DNA from: Nocardia aobensis NBRC 100429
Lineage (GTDB): Bacteria > Actinomycetota > Actinomycetes > Mycobacteriales > Mycobacteriaceae
Reading direction: 5' to 3'
DNA length: 64,000 nt
Assembly (NCBI RefSeq): GCF_000308375.1
Contig: NZ_BAFQ01000150.1
Coordinates: 1 to 64,000 of the forward strand
Shown: piece after piece, positions 6,730 through 14,649 of the stretch
How the letters are laid out: the number at the start of each line of letters is the position of its first letter
Numbering within the stretch: the first letter of the stretch is position 1
Made by a program: the position numbers and the translations under genes
The notes under the pieces: model-generated
What the model was told of the DNA's origin: nothing
The model's database searches: none
Seen by the model: the letters and a program-made list of their open reading frames with translations, nothing else

Positions 6730-8265
6730 ATGTCCACCACCGAGTCCACCGCCACCACCGCGTCGGCGCAGGCAGCCGAATCCGCTCGGCCCACCGAGCT
6801 CTCCTCACTCAATCCGGCCACGGGCGAGGTCATCGCCACGCACCCCATCGCCGACGACGAGGCGGTGCGCGCGGCCGTCACCAAGGCCCGCGCGGCCGCC
6901 GCGACCTGGGGCGGCCTCAGCTTCGCCGATCGCAAGCGAGCGCTGCTGCGCTGGTCCAGCCGCCTCGTCGCCCGTGCCGACGAATTCTGCGATCTCATCC
7001 ACGCCGAGAACGGCAAACCGCGCGACGACGCGTACCTGGAATTGATGCTGGCCCTCGAACACATCGCCTGGGCCGCCAAGAACGCCGAGAAGGTCCTCAA
7101 ACCGAAGAAGGTCTCACCCGGCGCCCTGATGTCGAACTTCGCGGCGTCGATCGAACAGCGGCCGCTGGGCGTGGTCGGGGTGATCGGCCCGTGGAACTAC
7201 CCCGTCTACACCCCCAACGGCTCGCTCGCCTACGCGCTGGCCGCCGGCAACACCGTGGTGTTCAAGCCGAGCGAATACTCCACCGCGATCGGCAACTTCG
7301 TCGGCCAGGCTTTCGTGGACGCCAACCCCGGCCTGCCCGAGGGCGTTTTCGTCACGATCAACGGCTTCGGCGCGACCGGTGCCGCGCTGGTGCGCGCCGG
7401 GGTCGACAAGATCGCCTTCACCGGCTCCACCGCGACCGGCAAGAAGATCATGGCCGCCGCGGCCGACACACTGACTCCGGTGCTGCTGGAATGCGGCGGC
7501 AAGGACGCGGTGATCGTCGCCGCCGACGCCGATATCGCGGCGGCAGCCGACGCCGTGGCCTACGGCGCGACCATGAACAGCGGCCAGACCTGCGCCGGGG
7601 TCGAACGCGTCTACGTCGACAAGTCGATTCGCGAGCCGTTCCTGGCCGAGGTGAAGAAGATCCTGTCGAACGTGCACGCCGGATCCGACGACAAGGCCTC
7701 CTACGGTCCGATGACCATGCCCTCGCAGGTCGACATCGTGCGCCGGCACATCGAATCGGCGCTGGCCAACGGCGGCACCGCGGTGCTGGGCGGCCCGGAA
7801 TCGGTGCACGCGCCGTATATCGAGCCGGTGGTGCTGGTCGATGTCGACGAGAGTTCCGACGCCGTCTGCGAGGAAACCTTCGGCCCGACCGTCACCATCC
7901 GCACCGTCGAGAACATCGACGAGGCGGTCGACCTGGCGAACAACTCCAAGTACGGCCTGGGTTCGGCGGTCTACTCGCGCAAGCACGGGCGCGCGATCGC
8001 CCGCCGCCTGCGCGCCGGTGCGACCTCGGTCAACTCGGTGCTCGGCTTCGCCGCCATCGCGTCGCTGCCCTTCGGCGGTGTCGGCGACTCCGGTATCGGC
8101 CGTATCCACGGTGCGCCCGGTCTGCTGGAGTTCACCAGCCCGCATTCGATCGCGGTGCAGCGCTTCGCCATTCCGGGTATGGCGCTGCTGAGCTACAAGC
8201 GCACCGACAGCACGATGAAGCTGCTGCGCAAGGTGGTTCCGCTGCTGCACGGCCGCAACAAGTAG
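6730..8265 (+). CDS. NAD(P)-dependent aldehyde dehydrogenase
   Basis: 511 residues with the complete ALDH fold. Visible are GVVGVIGPWNYPVYTP and NTVVFKPSE (cofactor site), the FTGSTATGK nucleotide loop, the catalytic base Glu254 in LLECGGKDAV, the nucleophile Cys288 in NSGQTCAGVERVYVD, and EETFGPTVTIRTV near the end. The ATG at 6730 was chosen because the preceding in-frame ATG (6685) lies inside the promoter/operator region. A terminator hairpin follows directly, so it is probably monocistronic. The sequence resembles the succinate-semialdehyde and fatty-aldehyde branches. The substrate is unknown; fatty aldehydes would fit the alkane and lipid genes elsewhere in the window. Confidence 0.93.
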   Translation: MSTTESTATTASAQAAESARPTELSSLNPATGEVIATHPIADDEAVRAAVTKARAAAATWGGLSFADRKRALLRWSSRLVARADEFCDLIHAENGKPRDDAYLELMLALEHIAWAAKNAEKVLKPKKVSPGALMSNFAASIEQRPLGVVGVIGPWNYPVYTPNGSLAYALAAGNTVVFKPSEYSTAIGNFVGQAFVDANPGLPEGVFVTINGFGATGAALVRAGVDKIAFTGSTATGKKIMAAAADTLTPVLLECGGKDAVIVAADADIAAAADAVAYGATMNSGQTCAGVERVYVDKSIREPFLAEVKKILSNVHAGSDDKASYGPMTMPSQVDIVRRHIESALANGGTAVLGGPESVHAPYIEPVVLVDVDESSDAVCEETFGPTVTIRTVENIDEAVDLANNSKYGLGSAVYSRKHGRAIARRLRAGATSVNSVLGFAAIASLPFGGVGDSGIGRIHGAPGLLEFTSPHSIAVQRFAIPGMALLSYKRTDSTMKLLRKVVPLLHGRNK

Positions 8266-8278
8266 AAGCATCTCGATC

Positions 8279-8307
8279 GGGCCCGCACCCAATGGTGCGG
8301 GCCCTTT
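8279..8307 (+). terminator. Rho-independent terminator after the aldehyde dehydrogenase gene
   Basis: An 11-bp GC stem, GGGCCCGCACC (8279-8289) paired with 8294-8304, has a CAAT loop and is followed by TTT. It is well placed 14 bp after the stop codon. Confidence 0.85.
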
Positions 8308-8436
8308 CGCGTGCCGAAAACGGCCGTGGCTACCGGCGAGATCCCGCATGAGGGCGCAAATGTCCGAATCCAGCAAATAAACGAGCATACGTCGGAGATC
8401 ACAAAACCGCGCTCCCTGCACACGGGGTCGGCTCTC

Positions 8437-9756
8437 ATGCGCGAAGATGGTCCGGTGAGTTTCTGGCCCGCGCCCCACATCGACCATGCCGTGCACGCGA
8501 CCGTCACCCTGCCCGGGTCCAAATCGATCACCAACCGGGCACTGATTCTGGCCGCGCTCGCCGACCGCCCCTCGACGATCACCGGCGCCCTGCGCAGCCG
8601 GGACACCGAGCTGATGATCGCGGGCTTGCGCGCGATGGGCACCGAAATCACCGGTGACGGCGACACCCTCGCTGTCACCCCGCCGACGCAATTGCACAAC
8701 GCCACCGTCGATTGCGGACTGGCCGGCACCGTGATGCGGTTCCTGCCGTCGGTGGCCGCGCTCGCGCACGGCGATGTCGCGTTCTTCGGTGACGAGCAGG
8801 CGCAGCTGCGCCCGCTGCACACGATTCTCGACGCGCTGCGCAGCCTCGGCGTCGACATCGACGGCAACACCCTGCCCTTCGTCGTCCACGGCGCCGGGAC
8901 GCTGCGCGGCGGGTCGGTCACCATCGACGCCTCCGGTTCCTCGCAGTTCGTCTCCGGGCTGCTGTTGTCGGCGGCGCGTTTCGAGACCGGGATCACCGTG
9001 CAGCACGAGGGCGCACCGCTGCCGTCCATGCCGCATATCGAGATGACGGTGCAGATGCTGCAGCAGGCCGGGGTGCGGGTGCAGGCGCCGGCCGATCCGC
9101 GCAAGGAACAGGTCTGGACCGTCGAGCCGGGGCCGATCCACGCCGTCGACTGGGACGTCGAACCGGATCTGTCCAACGCCACTCCCTTCCTGGCCGCGGC
9201 TGCGGTGACCGGTGGTGAGGTGACGATTCCGCACTGGCCGCAGCTGACCACCCAGGCCGGTGACGTGATCCGCGAAATCCTGGTCCGGATGGGCGCGGAG
9301 GTGCGGCGCTTCGACGGCAAATTGACCGTGCGCGGCCCGCGGTCCCTCGCCGGTATCGATATCGACCTGCACGATGTGGGCGAGCTGACGCCGACCGTGG
9401 CCGCCCTGGCCGCACTGGCCGACTCCCCCTCGCGGTTGCGTGGAATCGCCCATCTGCGGGGACACGAAACCGATCGGCTGGCCGCGCTGACCACCGAGAT
9501 CAACCGCCTCGGCGGCAATGTCACCGAAACCGAGGACGGGCTGAGCATCGAGCCGGCGCCGCTGCAGGGCGGCCAGTGGCATTCCTACGCCGATCACCGG
9601 ATGGCCACGGCGGGAGCGATTCTCGGCCTGCGCGTACCCGGCGTGAGCATCGAGGACATCGGCACCACTGCCAAGACACTGCCCGAATTCGTCACCCTGT
9701 GGGAATCGATGCTGGCGGGCGCCGGCGCCTTATCGGGTGAGGGAGCGGCCCACTGA
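8437..9756 (+). CDS. aroA: 3-phosphoshikimate 1-carboxyvinyltransferase (EPSP synthase)
   Basis: 439 residues of a complete EPSP synthase with two inverse alpha/beta domains. Diagnostic segments are LPGSKSITNRALILAALAD (phosphate and PEP site), GLAGTVMRFLPSVAAL, the SGSSQFVSGLLLSAARF region, GHETDRLAALTTEIN with the catalytic loop, and SYADHRMATAGAILGL near the C-terminus. It catalyses the sixth step of the shikimate pathway. The start is ATG 8437 or GTG 8455 (VSFWPAP), the latter aligning with the mycobacterial start as I recall it. The stop overlaps the proposed CTG start of rsgA, so the two are coupled; the same order occurs in mycobacteria. Confidence 0.95.
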   Translation: MREDGPVSFWPAPHIDHAVHATVTLPGSKSITNRALILAALADRPSTITGALRSRDTELMIAGLRAMGTEITGDGDTLAVTPPTQLHNATVDCGLAGTVMRFLPSVAALAHGDVAFFGDEQAQLRPLHTILDALRSLGVDIDGNTLPFVVHGAGTLRGGSVTIDASGSSQFVSGLLLSAARFETGITVQHEGAPLPSMPHIEMTVQMLQQAGVRVQAPADPRKEQVWTVEPGPIHAVDWDVEPDLSNATPFLAAAAVTGGEVTIPHWPQLTTQAGDVIREILVRMGAEVRRFDGKLTVRGPRSLAGIDIDLHDVGELTPTVAALAALADSPSRLRGIAHLRGHETDRLAALTTEINRLGGNVTETEDGLSIEPAPLQGGQWHSYADHRMATAGAILGLRVPGVSIEDIGTTAKTLPEFVTLWESMLAGAGALSGEGAAH

Positions 9757-10754
9757 GGCGCCGGGAGTACGACGAATCCGATGTCCGGGTCCGCCCGGGC
9801 AGGGGTTCGCGACCCCGCACCAAGACCCGGCCGGAACACCGAGACGCGGTGTCGGCCATGGTGGTTTCGGTGGATCGGGGGCGCTGGGGGTGTGTGCTCG
9901 GCGACGATCCGGATCGCCGCGTGGTCGCGATGCGGGCGCGGGAACTGGGCCGCACGCCGATCGTGGTGGGCGATCAGGTGGATGTGGTCGGCGACCTGAC
10001 CGGCCGGCCCGACACCCTGGCGCGGATCGTCCGCGTCGCCGATCGCCGAACGGTGCTGCGCCGCACCGCCGACGACACCGATCCCTTCGAACGCATCGTG
10101 GTGTCGAACGCCGAGCAGTTGTTCATCGTCGTGGCGCTGGCCGATCCGCCGCCCCGCACCGGCTTCGTCGAACGCGCCATGGTGGCCGCGTATGCCGGTG
10201 GGCTGCAACCGATTCTGTGCCTGACCAAACACGACCTCGCCGCCGACTCCGAATTCGCCTCGGAATTCGCGGATCTGGATCTGACCATCGTCTACGGCGG
10301 CCGCGACGATCCGCTGGAACCCATTCGCGACCTCCTGCGGGATTCACTGACCTGCCTGCTCGGCCACTCCGGTGTCGGCAAGTCCACGCTGGTGAATCGC
10401 GTTGTCCCCGAAGCGGAACGAGCCGTGGGGACGGTCTCCGGGGTCGGCAAGGGCCGCCATACCTCGACCCAGTCGGTGGCTCTGCCGCTCGAGGGCGGCG
10501 GCTGGGTCATCGACACCCCCGGCATCCGCTCCTTCGGCCTCGCCCACATCTCGCCCGACGACGTGATCGCCGCCTTCCCCGACCTGTCCGAGGCCATCGA
10601 GGACTGCCCCCGCGGCTGCACCCACCTCGGCCCGCCCGCCGACCCGGAATGCGCACTGGACGAACTACCCGGCAAGGAACGACGGGTCGCGGCGATCCGG
10701 CTGCTGCTGACGGCACTGAATTCCAACGATCCGTGGGTCGTCGGCAACGGCTGA
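9753..10754 (+). CDS. rsgA: Ribosome small-subunit-dependent GTPase RsgA
   Basis: About 333 residues with the circularly permuted GTPase order. The G4 motif CLTKHDL precedes G1 GHSGVGKST, then DTPGIRSF (G3). The C-terminal zinc knuckle is CPRGCTHLGPPADPEC. An OB-fold occupies the N-terminus. It matures the 30S subunit. The conventional first start is a GTG at 9849, but that cuts the N-terminal tail. In-frame codons upstream encode YDESDVRVRPGRGSRPRTK, which is conserved in mycobacterial RsgA. The only codon giving this tail is CTG at 9753, which overlaps the aroA stop (CTGA) and has GAGGGAG 7 nt upstream. I therefore infer a CTG start. Confidence 0.9.
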   Translation: MRRREYDESDVRVRPGRGSRPRTKTRPEHRDAVSAMVVSVDRGRWGCVLGDDPDRRVVAMRARELGRTPIVVGDQVDVVGDLTGRPDTLARIVRVADRRTVLRRTADDTDPFERIVVSNAEQLFIVVALADPPPRTGFVERAMVAAYAGGLQPILCLTKHDLAADSEFASEFADLDLTIVYGGRDDPLEPIRDLLRDSLTCLLGHSGVGKSTLVNRVVPEAERAVGTVSGVGKGRHTSTQSVALPLEGGGWVIDTPGIRSFGLAHISPDDVIAAFPDLSEAIEDCPRGCTHLGPPADPECALDELPGKERRVAAIRLLLTALNSNDPWVVGNG

Positions 10755-10759
10755 GGTGC

Positions 10760-11446
10760 TCACTCGGCGCGTTCCGGGCGCGGAGTCGCCGCCAGGCTCG
10801 CCTGCCCGATCCAATGCGGTACCTGCCGCCGAATCGATGCCGGGCCCACGATCTCGGTCGTTTCGTCCCGTAGCGCCGCCGCCCAGCTCCGGTCGCCCCG
10901 CCAGATCTCGGTGAGCTGCCGCAACGTGCTGCGCACGGTCGCCGCGATCTCGAATCCGGGGTCGTAGTCGCAGATCGCCGCGGTACCGCGCTCGACCAGC
11001 AGCCACCAGTGCGCCTCCTTGCCGGGGACATCGGTGAACTCGACCGCCAGAACCGTCCGCTCGTCGGGCCACGCCCGGATCGGTATCGTGCGACGGATAT
11101 CCCACAGCAACAGGTGCGGATCCAGATCCCGGTCGCCGAGATCGCCGATCCAGCGCACCCCCCACGCTCCGAGCGCCTGCACGACGGTCGACAGCTCTCG
11201 TCCGGCGTCGGTCAGGATGTAGGCGGCGCGTCCATCGACACCGATCTCGCGACGCAGTACCCCGGACCGCTCCAGCGAGCGCAGACGACGGGAGAGCAGA
11301 GCGGGTGACATCTTCGGATTGCCCCGCCGCAGCTCGTTGAAATGTGTACTGCCCAAGAGTAGTTCGCGCACGACCAGCAGCGTCCACCGCTCGTCGAGGA
11401 CATCCATGGCCTTGGCGATCGGGCAGAACTCCCCGTAGCCGGACAC
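10760..11446 (-). CDS. HxlR family regulator with C-terminal SCP2-like domain
   Basis: 228 residues. The N-terminal ~105 residues are an HxlR winged helix: CPIAKAMDVLDERWTLLVVREL, then FNELRRGNPKMSPALLSRRLRSLERSGVLRR, then the wing and ALGAWGVRW. The C-terminal ~110 residues (AVEFTDVPGKEAHWWLLVERG onward) look like the SCP2-type ligand pocket often fused to this group. The GTG start at 11446 lacks a clear Shine-Dalgarno sequence, so a leaderless transcript is possible. It is divergent from a SAM-dependent methyltransferase (11528) across an 81-bp gap and probably controls it. It is convergent with rsgA, with only 5 bp between. Confidence 0.9.
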   Translation of the reverse strand: MSGYGEFCPIAKAMDVLDERWTLLVVRELLLGSTHFNELRRGNPKMSPALLSRRLRSLERSGVLRREIGVDGRAAYILTDAGRELSTVVQALGAWGVRWIGDLGDRDLDPHLLLWDIRRTIPIRAWPDERTVLAVEFTDVPGKEAHWWLLVERGTAAICDYDPGFEIAATVRSTLRQLTEIWRGDRSWAAALRDETTEIVGPASIRRQVPHWIGQASLAATPRPERAE

Positions 11447-11527
11447 ACAACCAGTAGACCACTCGGCGCGCCCCGGGTACAGATGTTGAACTGGCCGACG
11501 CTACCGCCGCCGCCGGATGCTAGCGAT

Positions 11528-12358
11528 ATGACAGTTATCCATCCCACCCAGCAATCACCCGTCGACCTCACCGAACGCACACACGCACTCTGGGCCCTCG
11601 GCGACTATCCCCGCGTCGCGGACACCGTCATCCCCGGCCTGGGCCGGCGCCTGGTTCGAGCCTGCGATATCCGTCCCGGCCGGCGAGTGCTCGATATCGC
11701 CGCCGGAGCGGGGAATGCGGCCATTCCGGCGGCCGAAGCCGGAGCGGACGTCATCGCCAGTGACCTGACGCCGGAAATGTTCGACGCGGGCCGGGCCGCG
11801 GCGGCCGCCCGCGGTATCCACCTCACCTGGGAGACCGCCGACGCCGAGGCGCTGCCGTACGACGACGGCCGATTCGACGTCGCCATGTCCTGCGTCGGCA
11901 TCATGTTCGCCCCGTCGCACCGGGCGGCCGCCGACGAGCTGCTCCGCGTGACCGCGCCGAAGGCGACGATAGGGCTGATCAACTGGACACCGGAGGGATT
12001 CATCGGCGAAATGTTCGCCATCGTGAAGCGGTTCGCGCCGCCACCGCCGCCCGGTGCGCAATCGCCGCTGCTGTGGGGCACCGCCGACCACCTCCGGGAC
12101 CTGTTCGGCGACCGCGTCACCGACCTGCACATCGAGCGCGAATTCGCGACGGTGGAATGTTTCGCCGACGGGGACCGCTTCCGTGACTTCTTCAAGGCCA
12201 ATTACGGTCCCACGGTCGCCGTGTACAAAGCCCTGGCCGGCGACCCGGATCGCATCGCCGAACTGGACCGCGCCCTCGCCGACCTGGCCGCTCGCCACGA
12301 CCTCGGCGGCGGGCGGATGCGCTGGGAGTACCTTCTGGTCACCGCCCGGCGGGCGTGA
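11528..12358 (+). CDS. Class I SAM-dependent methyltransferase
   Basis: 276 residues. The SAM-binding core is plain: motif I VLDIAAGAGNAAIPAA, the acidic ribose ligand in ASDLTPEM, motif II around ADAEALPYDDGRFDVAMSCVGIMF, then PKATIGLINWTPEG. The substrate is unknown; the family includes ubiquinone/menaquinone-type and small-molecule methyltransferases. ATG 11528 was chosen over the upstream ATG at 11483 because homologous sequence starts there. It is divergently transcribed from an HxlR-type regulator, a common arrangement for a detoxification or secondary-metabolism gene under local control. Confidence 0.88.
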   Translation: MTVIHPTQQSPVDLTERTHALWALGDYPRVADTVIPGLGRRLVRACDIRPGRRVLDIAAGAGNAAIPAAEAGADVIASDLTPEMFDAGRAAAAARGIHLTWETADAEALPYDDGRFDVAMSCVGIMFAPSHRAAADELLRVTAPKATIGLINWTPEGFIGEMFAIVKRFAPPPPPGAQSPLLWGTADHLRDLFGDRVTDLHIEREFATVECFADGDRFRDFFKANYGPTVAVYKALAGDPDRIAELDRALADLAARHDLGGGRMRWEYLLVTARRA

Positions 12359-12400
12359 CGCGGTTCCGATCCGCCCGCCGAGTGCGGAGACCGGCCGTGT

Positions 12401-12880
12401 TCAGGCCGAGGTCGGCAGCCGGCGCTCGCCGTGCGTGATCGCCGCGACCAGATCGTCGTAGCCGTTGACCAGTTCTGCCACCCGGAACCACGCCGCGTGC
12501 AATGCCAGATCGTCGGTGGCGGTTTCCAGTAGATGTGCGGCACGGGCGTAGGCCGCCATGAGCCGATCGATCACGGAACCGACGGTTTCGGTGTGGATCG
12601 CGGTGCCGTGCCGATGCTGCGGCACGTGGGCTTCGATCCATCGGTCGATCACACGCACGGTCTCGCGGCGCGATGCCTCGGCCGCGCGGCGATACTCGGC
12701 ATCGTGCGACTGGGCCACACCGGTGTGCAGTTCCGCGAGTTGCCGCGCGAGCGGGTCCAGGGGATGCGCGGCCGGGCGCGAATCACGCACCATCCGCAGC
12801 AGCATCTCGGCGGTGGGGAGGCCGCCGATCACCTCGGTGCCGCCTCCCTCCAGCACCAGCAGCGGCGATACCGTGGCCAT
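12401..12880 (-). CDS. DUF4254 domain-containing protein
   Basis: 159 residues from ATG 12880. GTG codons at 12916 and 12955 would lengthen it by 12 or 25 residues. The central and C-terminal part matches what I know of DUF4254: LARQLAELHTGVAQSHD, then HRHGTAIHTETVGSVIDRL, then ALHAAWFRVAELVNGYDDLV. It appears all-helical with conserved His, Glu and Trp. Function is not known. A 37-codon ORF with a good ribosome binding site lies just upstream and may be translated from the same message. It is convergent with the methyltransferase gene. Confidence 0.75.
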   Translation of the reverse strand: MATVSPLLVLEGGGTEVIGGLPTAEMLLRMVRDSRPAAHPLDPLARQLAELHTGVAQSHDAEYRRAAEASRRETVRVIDRWIEAHVPQHRHGTAIHTETVGSVIDRLMAAYARAAHLLETATDDLALHAAWFRVAELVNGYDDLVAAITHGERRLPTSA

Positions 12881-12905
12881 CCGGGCGCCCCCGGTATCTG
12901 CGGGG

Positions 12906-13019
12906 TCACCGGTCACCGCGAGCACCGCCTCTCGGCGCGGTGGCGGATACCGCACCGGAGGCCGCGGCCACGGCGGTCTCGGTGACGCGGTGCGGTGAGA
13001 ATTGCGGCGTCGAACACAT
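12906..13019 (-). CDS. Putative 37-residue leader/small protein with Cys2
   Basis: ATG at 13019 with AGGAG 6 nt upstream, a far better initiation site than any at the following DUF4254 gene. The product begins MCSTPQFSPHRVTETAV, then runs through an Ala/Ser/Gly-rich stretch to TGA at 12908-12906. It overlaps the 5' end of the longest DUF4254 reading frame in another phase and ends 25 nt before the ATG at 12880. It could be a regulatory leader peptide, a short independent protein or a chance ORF. Cys2 recalls short cysteine leader peptides of actinomycetes, but I cannot assign it. Confidence 0.4.
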   Translation of the reverse strand: MCSTPQFSPHRVTETAVAAASGAVSATAPRGGARGDR

Positions 13020-13164
13020 GGGCAGCTCCTGGTCGGTCTCGGCCTTCGATGAAACCGACCGTATGCCCCGTATTAGCTGTTCGCCTGCCTCCCGGTTCCC
13101 GCTGTTGAGAAGTCACAGACGAGATCGCCGCGGCGTGCTGACGAAACACATAACCAGCGGGTGA

Positions 13165-14109
13165 CTACGGCGTGAGCACCAGCCGTCCGCGCAATCCACC
13201 GGCGGACAACCGCTCGTGCGCCTCGGCCGCGCGCTCGAGCGGAAGGACGTCGGCTACCCGCAAGGTCAGCCCGAGCGCCGCGAGTTCGGCGAGCGCGGTT
13301 CCGTCGGCTCTGATCCATTCCTGATGAATTCTCATGCCGCGCAACGGAACAGGGGCCGGACCACCGGTCACCCCGGCGTACGCGCCGCCGTTGCGAACCG
13401 CTGCCGTGGCACGCACACCCAGGCCCGCGCCGTCCAACGCGCCATCCACACCTCCCGGAACCAGCGCACCTACCGCTTCGGCGAGGTCGGCGCACGTGCG
13501 GGGCACGGTCCATTCGGCGCCGAGTCCGCGAACGAATGCCGCATCGTCGTCGGCGACCTGCGCGACCACCCGCAACCCGCTACGCACGGCCAACTCGACC
13601 GCGAAACCGCCGACCGCTCCCGCGGCGCCGGTCACCAGCACGGTGTCACCGGCGCGAAGGCCGAGCAGCGCGAGCGCCTGCTGCGCGGTCAGCGCATTCA
13701 GCGGCAGCGTGGCCGCCTCGGTCGCATCGACGTCCGGTGGCGCCGGCGCGACCGCATCGGTATCGAGCACCAGATACTCGGCGTAAGCACCCAGCGACCG
13801 GTCGAGCAGATCACGCAGTCCGATAACCCGTTGCCCCACAACGAATGTCGTGACGCCGGGACCGATACTGTCGACGGTTCCCGCGACGTCCCAGCCGATT
13901 CCGATGGTCTCGCGCGGCGCCATCAGACCCGCGTCGATCAGGGCGCCGCTGCGGGTCGCGATATCGACCGGATTGACCGCCGCCGCCTCCACCCGGATCC
14001 GCACCTGCCGCGGTCCGGGCTCGGGCACCGGCACCCGCACCACCTCGAGTGCCTCCGGGCCACCCACCCGCCGAACGACCACCGCCCGCATGCTGTTTCG
14101 AGAACTCAT
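13165..14109 (-). CDS. Zinc-independent alcohol dehydrogenase / quinone oxidoreductase (MDR family)
   Basis: 314 residues. The N-terminal GroES-like domain reads MRAVVVRRVGGPEALEVVRVPVPEPGP, then AAAVNPVDIATRSG. The Rossmann part has the NADPH loop VLVTGAAGAVGGFAVELA. No catalytic or structural zinc cysteines are present, placing it with QOR-like enzymes that reduce quinones or enones. Start ATG 14109 (or 14091). It is divergent from an HxlR gene across a 77-bp gap holding a 25-bp palindrome, so it is very likely the regulated target. This resembles HxlR-type electrophile sensors such as YodB/QorR, which control quinone reductases. Confidence 0.92.
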   Translation of the reverse strand: MSSRNSMRAVVVRRVGGPEALEVVRVPVPEPGPRQVRIRVEAAAVNPVDIATRSGALIDAGLMAPRETIGIGWDVAGTVDSIGPGVTTFVVGQRVIGLRDLLDRSLGAYAEYLVLDTDAVAPAPPDVDATEAATLPLNALTAQQALALLGLRAGDTVLVTGAAGAVGGFAVELAVRSGLRVVAQVADDDAAFVRGLGAEWTVPRTCADLAEAVGALVPGGVDGALDGAGLGVRATAAVRNGGAYAGVTGGPAPVPLRGMRIHQEWIRADGTALAELAALGLTLRVADVLPLERAAEAHERLSAGGLRGRLVLTP

Positions 14110-14118
14110 GCTGCACAA

Positions 14119-14143
14119 CCTATGGAGAGCTACTCTCCATAGG
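14119..14143. promoter_or_regulatory. 25-bp palindromic operator between qor-like gene and hxlR
   Basis: Perfect 11-bp arms, CCTATGGAGAG and CTCTCCATAGG, are separated by CTA. The site lies midway between two divergent starts (14109 and 14187), so one bound dimer could control both. The obvious candidate is the adjacent HxlR protein. Confidence 0.75.
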
Positions 14144-14186
14144 GAAGTACGCACTCGAAGGTGCGTATCCCACCCCGAGGAGACCC

Positions 14187-14591
14187 GTGGCCACCCGAAC
14201 CGCCGCCCAACACCGAGCCCAGGCGAGCGCAGACTACGACGCGTACCTGGCACAATGCCCCGCTCGGCAACTACTCGACCGGATCGCCGACAAATGGGTG
14301 AGCCTGGCCGTCAACGCCCTCGCCGACGGCCCCCAGCGCTACAGCGACCTGCAACGCCGCCTCGCCAGCATCAGCCAGAAGATGCTCACCCAAACCCTGC
14401 GCAACCTCGAACGCGACGGGCTGGTCTCCCGCACGGTTACCCCCGCGGTCCCGGTCCGCGTCGAATACGAGCTCACCTCACTCGGCCACTCCCTGCTACC
14501 GGTGATGCGCGCAGTCAAAGACTGGGCCGAGCAGAACATGGACCGGGTCCACGCGGCTCGCGAACGCTACGAGCAACACACCGAAACCTGA
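14187..14591 (+). CDS. HxlR family transcriptional regulator (YodB/QorR-like)
   Basis: 134 residues, a single winged helix. CPARQLLDRIADKWVSLAVNAL carries the conserved N-terminal Cys used for redox sensing in YodB/QorR-type HxlR proteins. DLQRRLASISQKMLTQTLRNLERDGLVSR is the recognition helix, followed by the wing and a dimerisation helix. The GTG at 14187 has GAGGAG upstream; in-frame ATGs further up lie inside the divergent gene. Inference: it senses electrophiles or quinones through that cysteine and derepresses the divergent oxidoreductase. Confidence 0.9.
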   Translation: MATRTAAQHRAQASADYDAYLAQCPARQLLDRIADKWVSLAVNALADGPQRYSDLQRRLASISQKMLTQTLRNLERDGLVSRTVTPAVPVRVEYELTSLGHSLLPVMRAVKDWAEQNMDRVHAARERYEQHTET

Positions 14592-14597
14592 CATCAC

Positions 14598-14638
14598 GAC
14601 AGCGGCCGGCCCACCTGATCGGTGGGCCGGCCGCTGTC
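14598..14638. terminator. Strong bidirectional terminator between hxlR and secA
   Basis: Perfect 18-bp arms at 14598-14615 and 14621-14638 with a 5-nt TGATC loop. It lies between two convergent genes, 7 bp after one stop and 12 bp from the other. Confidence 0.9.
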
Positions 14639-14649
14639 TTGTGCCGGAA

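Noticed and set aside
7114..9597. An 827-codon open frame antisense to the aldehyde dehydrogenase and aroA genes
   Set aside because: It spans two unrelated genes on the other strand plus their terminator, has no domain, and is explained by codon bias.
12913..13149. Minus-strand 78-codon ORF overlapping the DUF4254 upstream region
   Set aside because: No ribosome binding site and no recognisable features. The competing frame from 13019 has a much better initiation signal.
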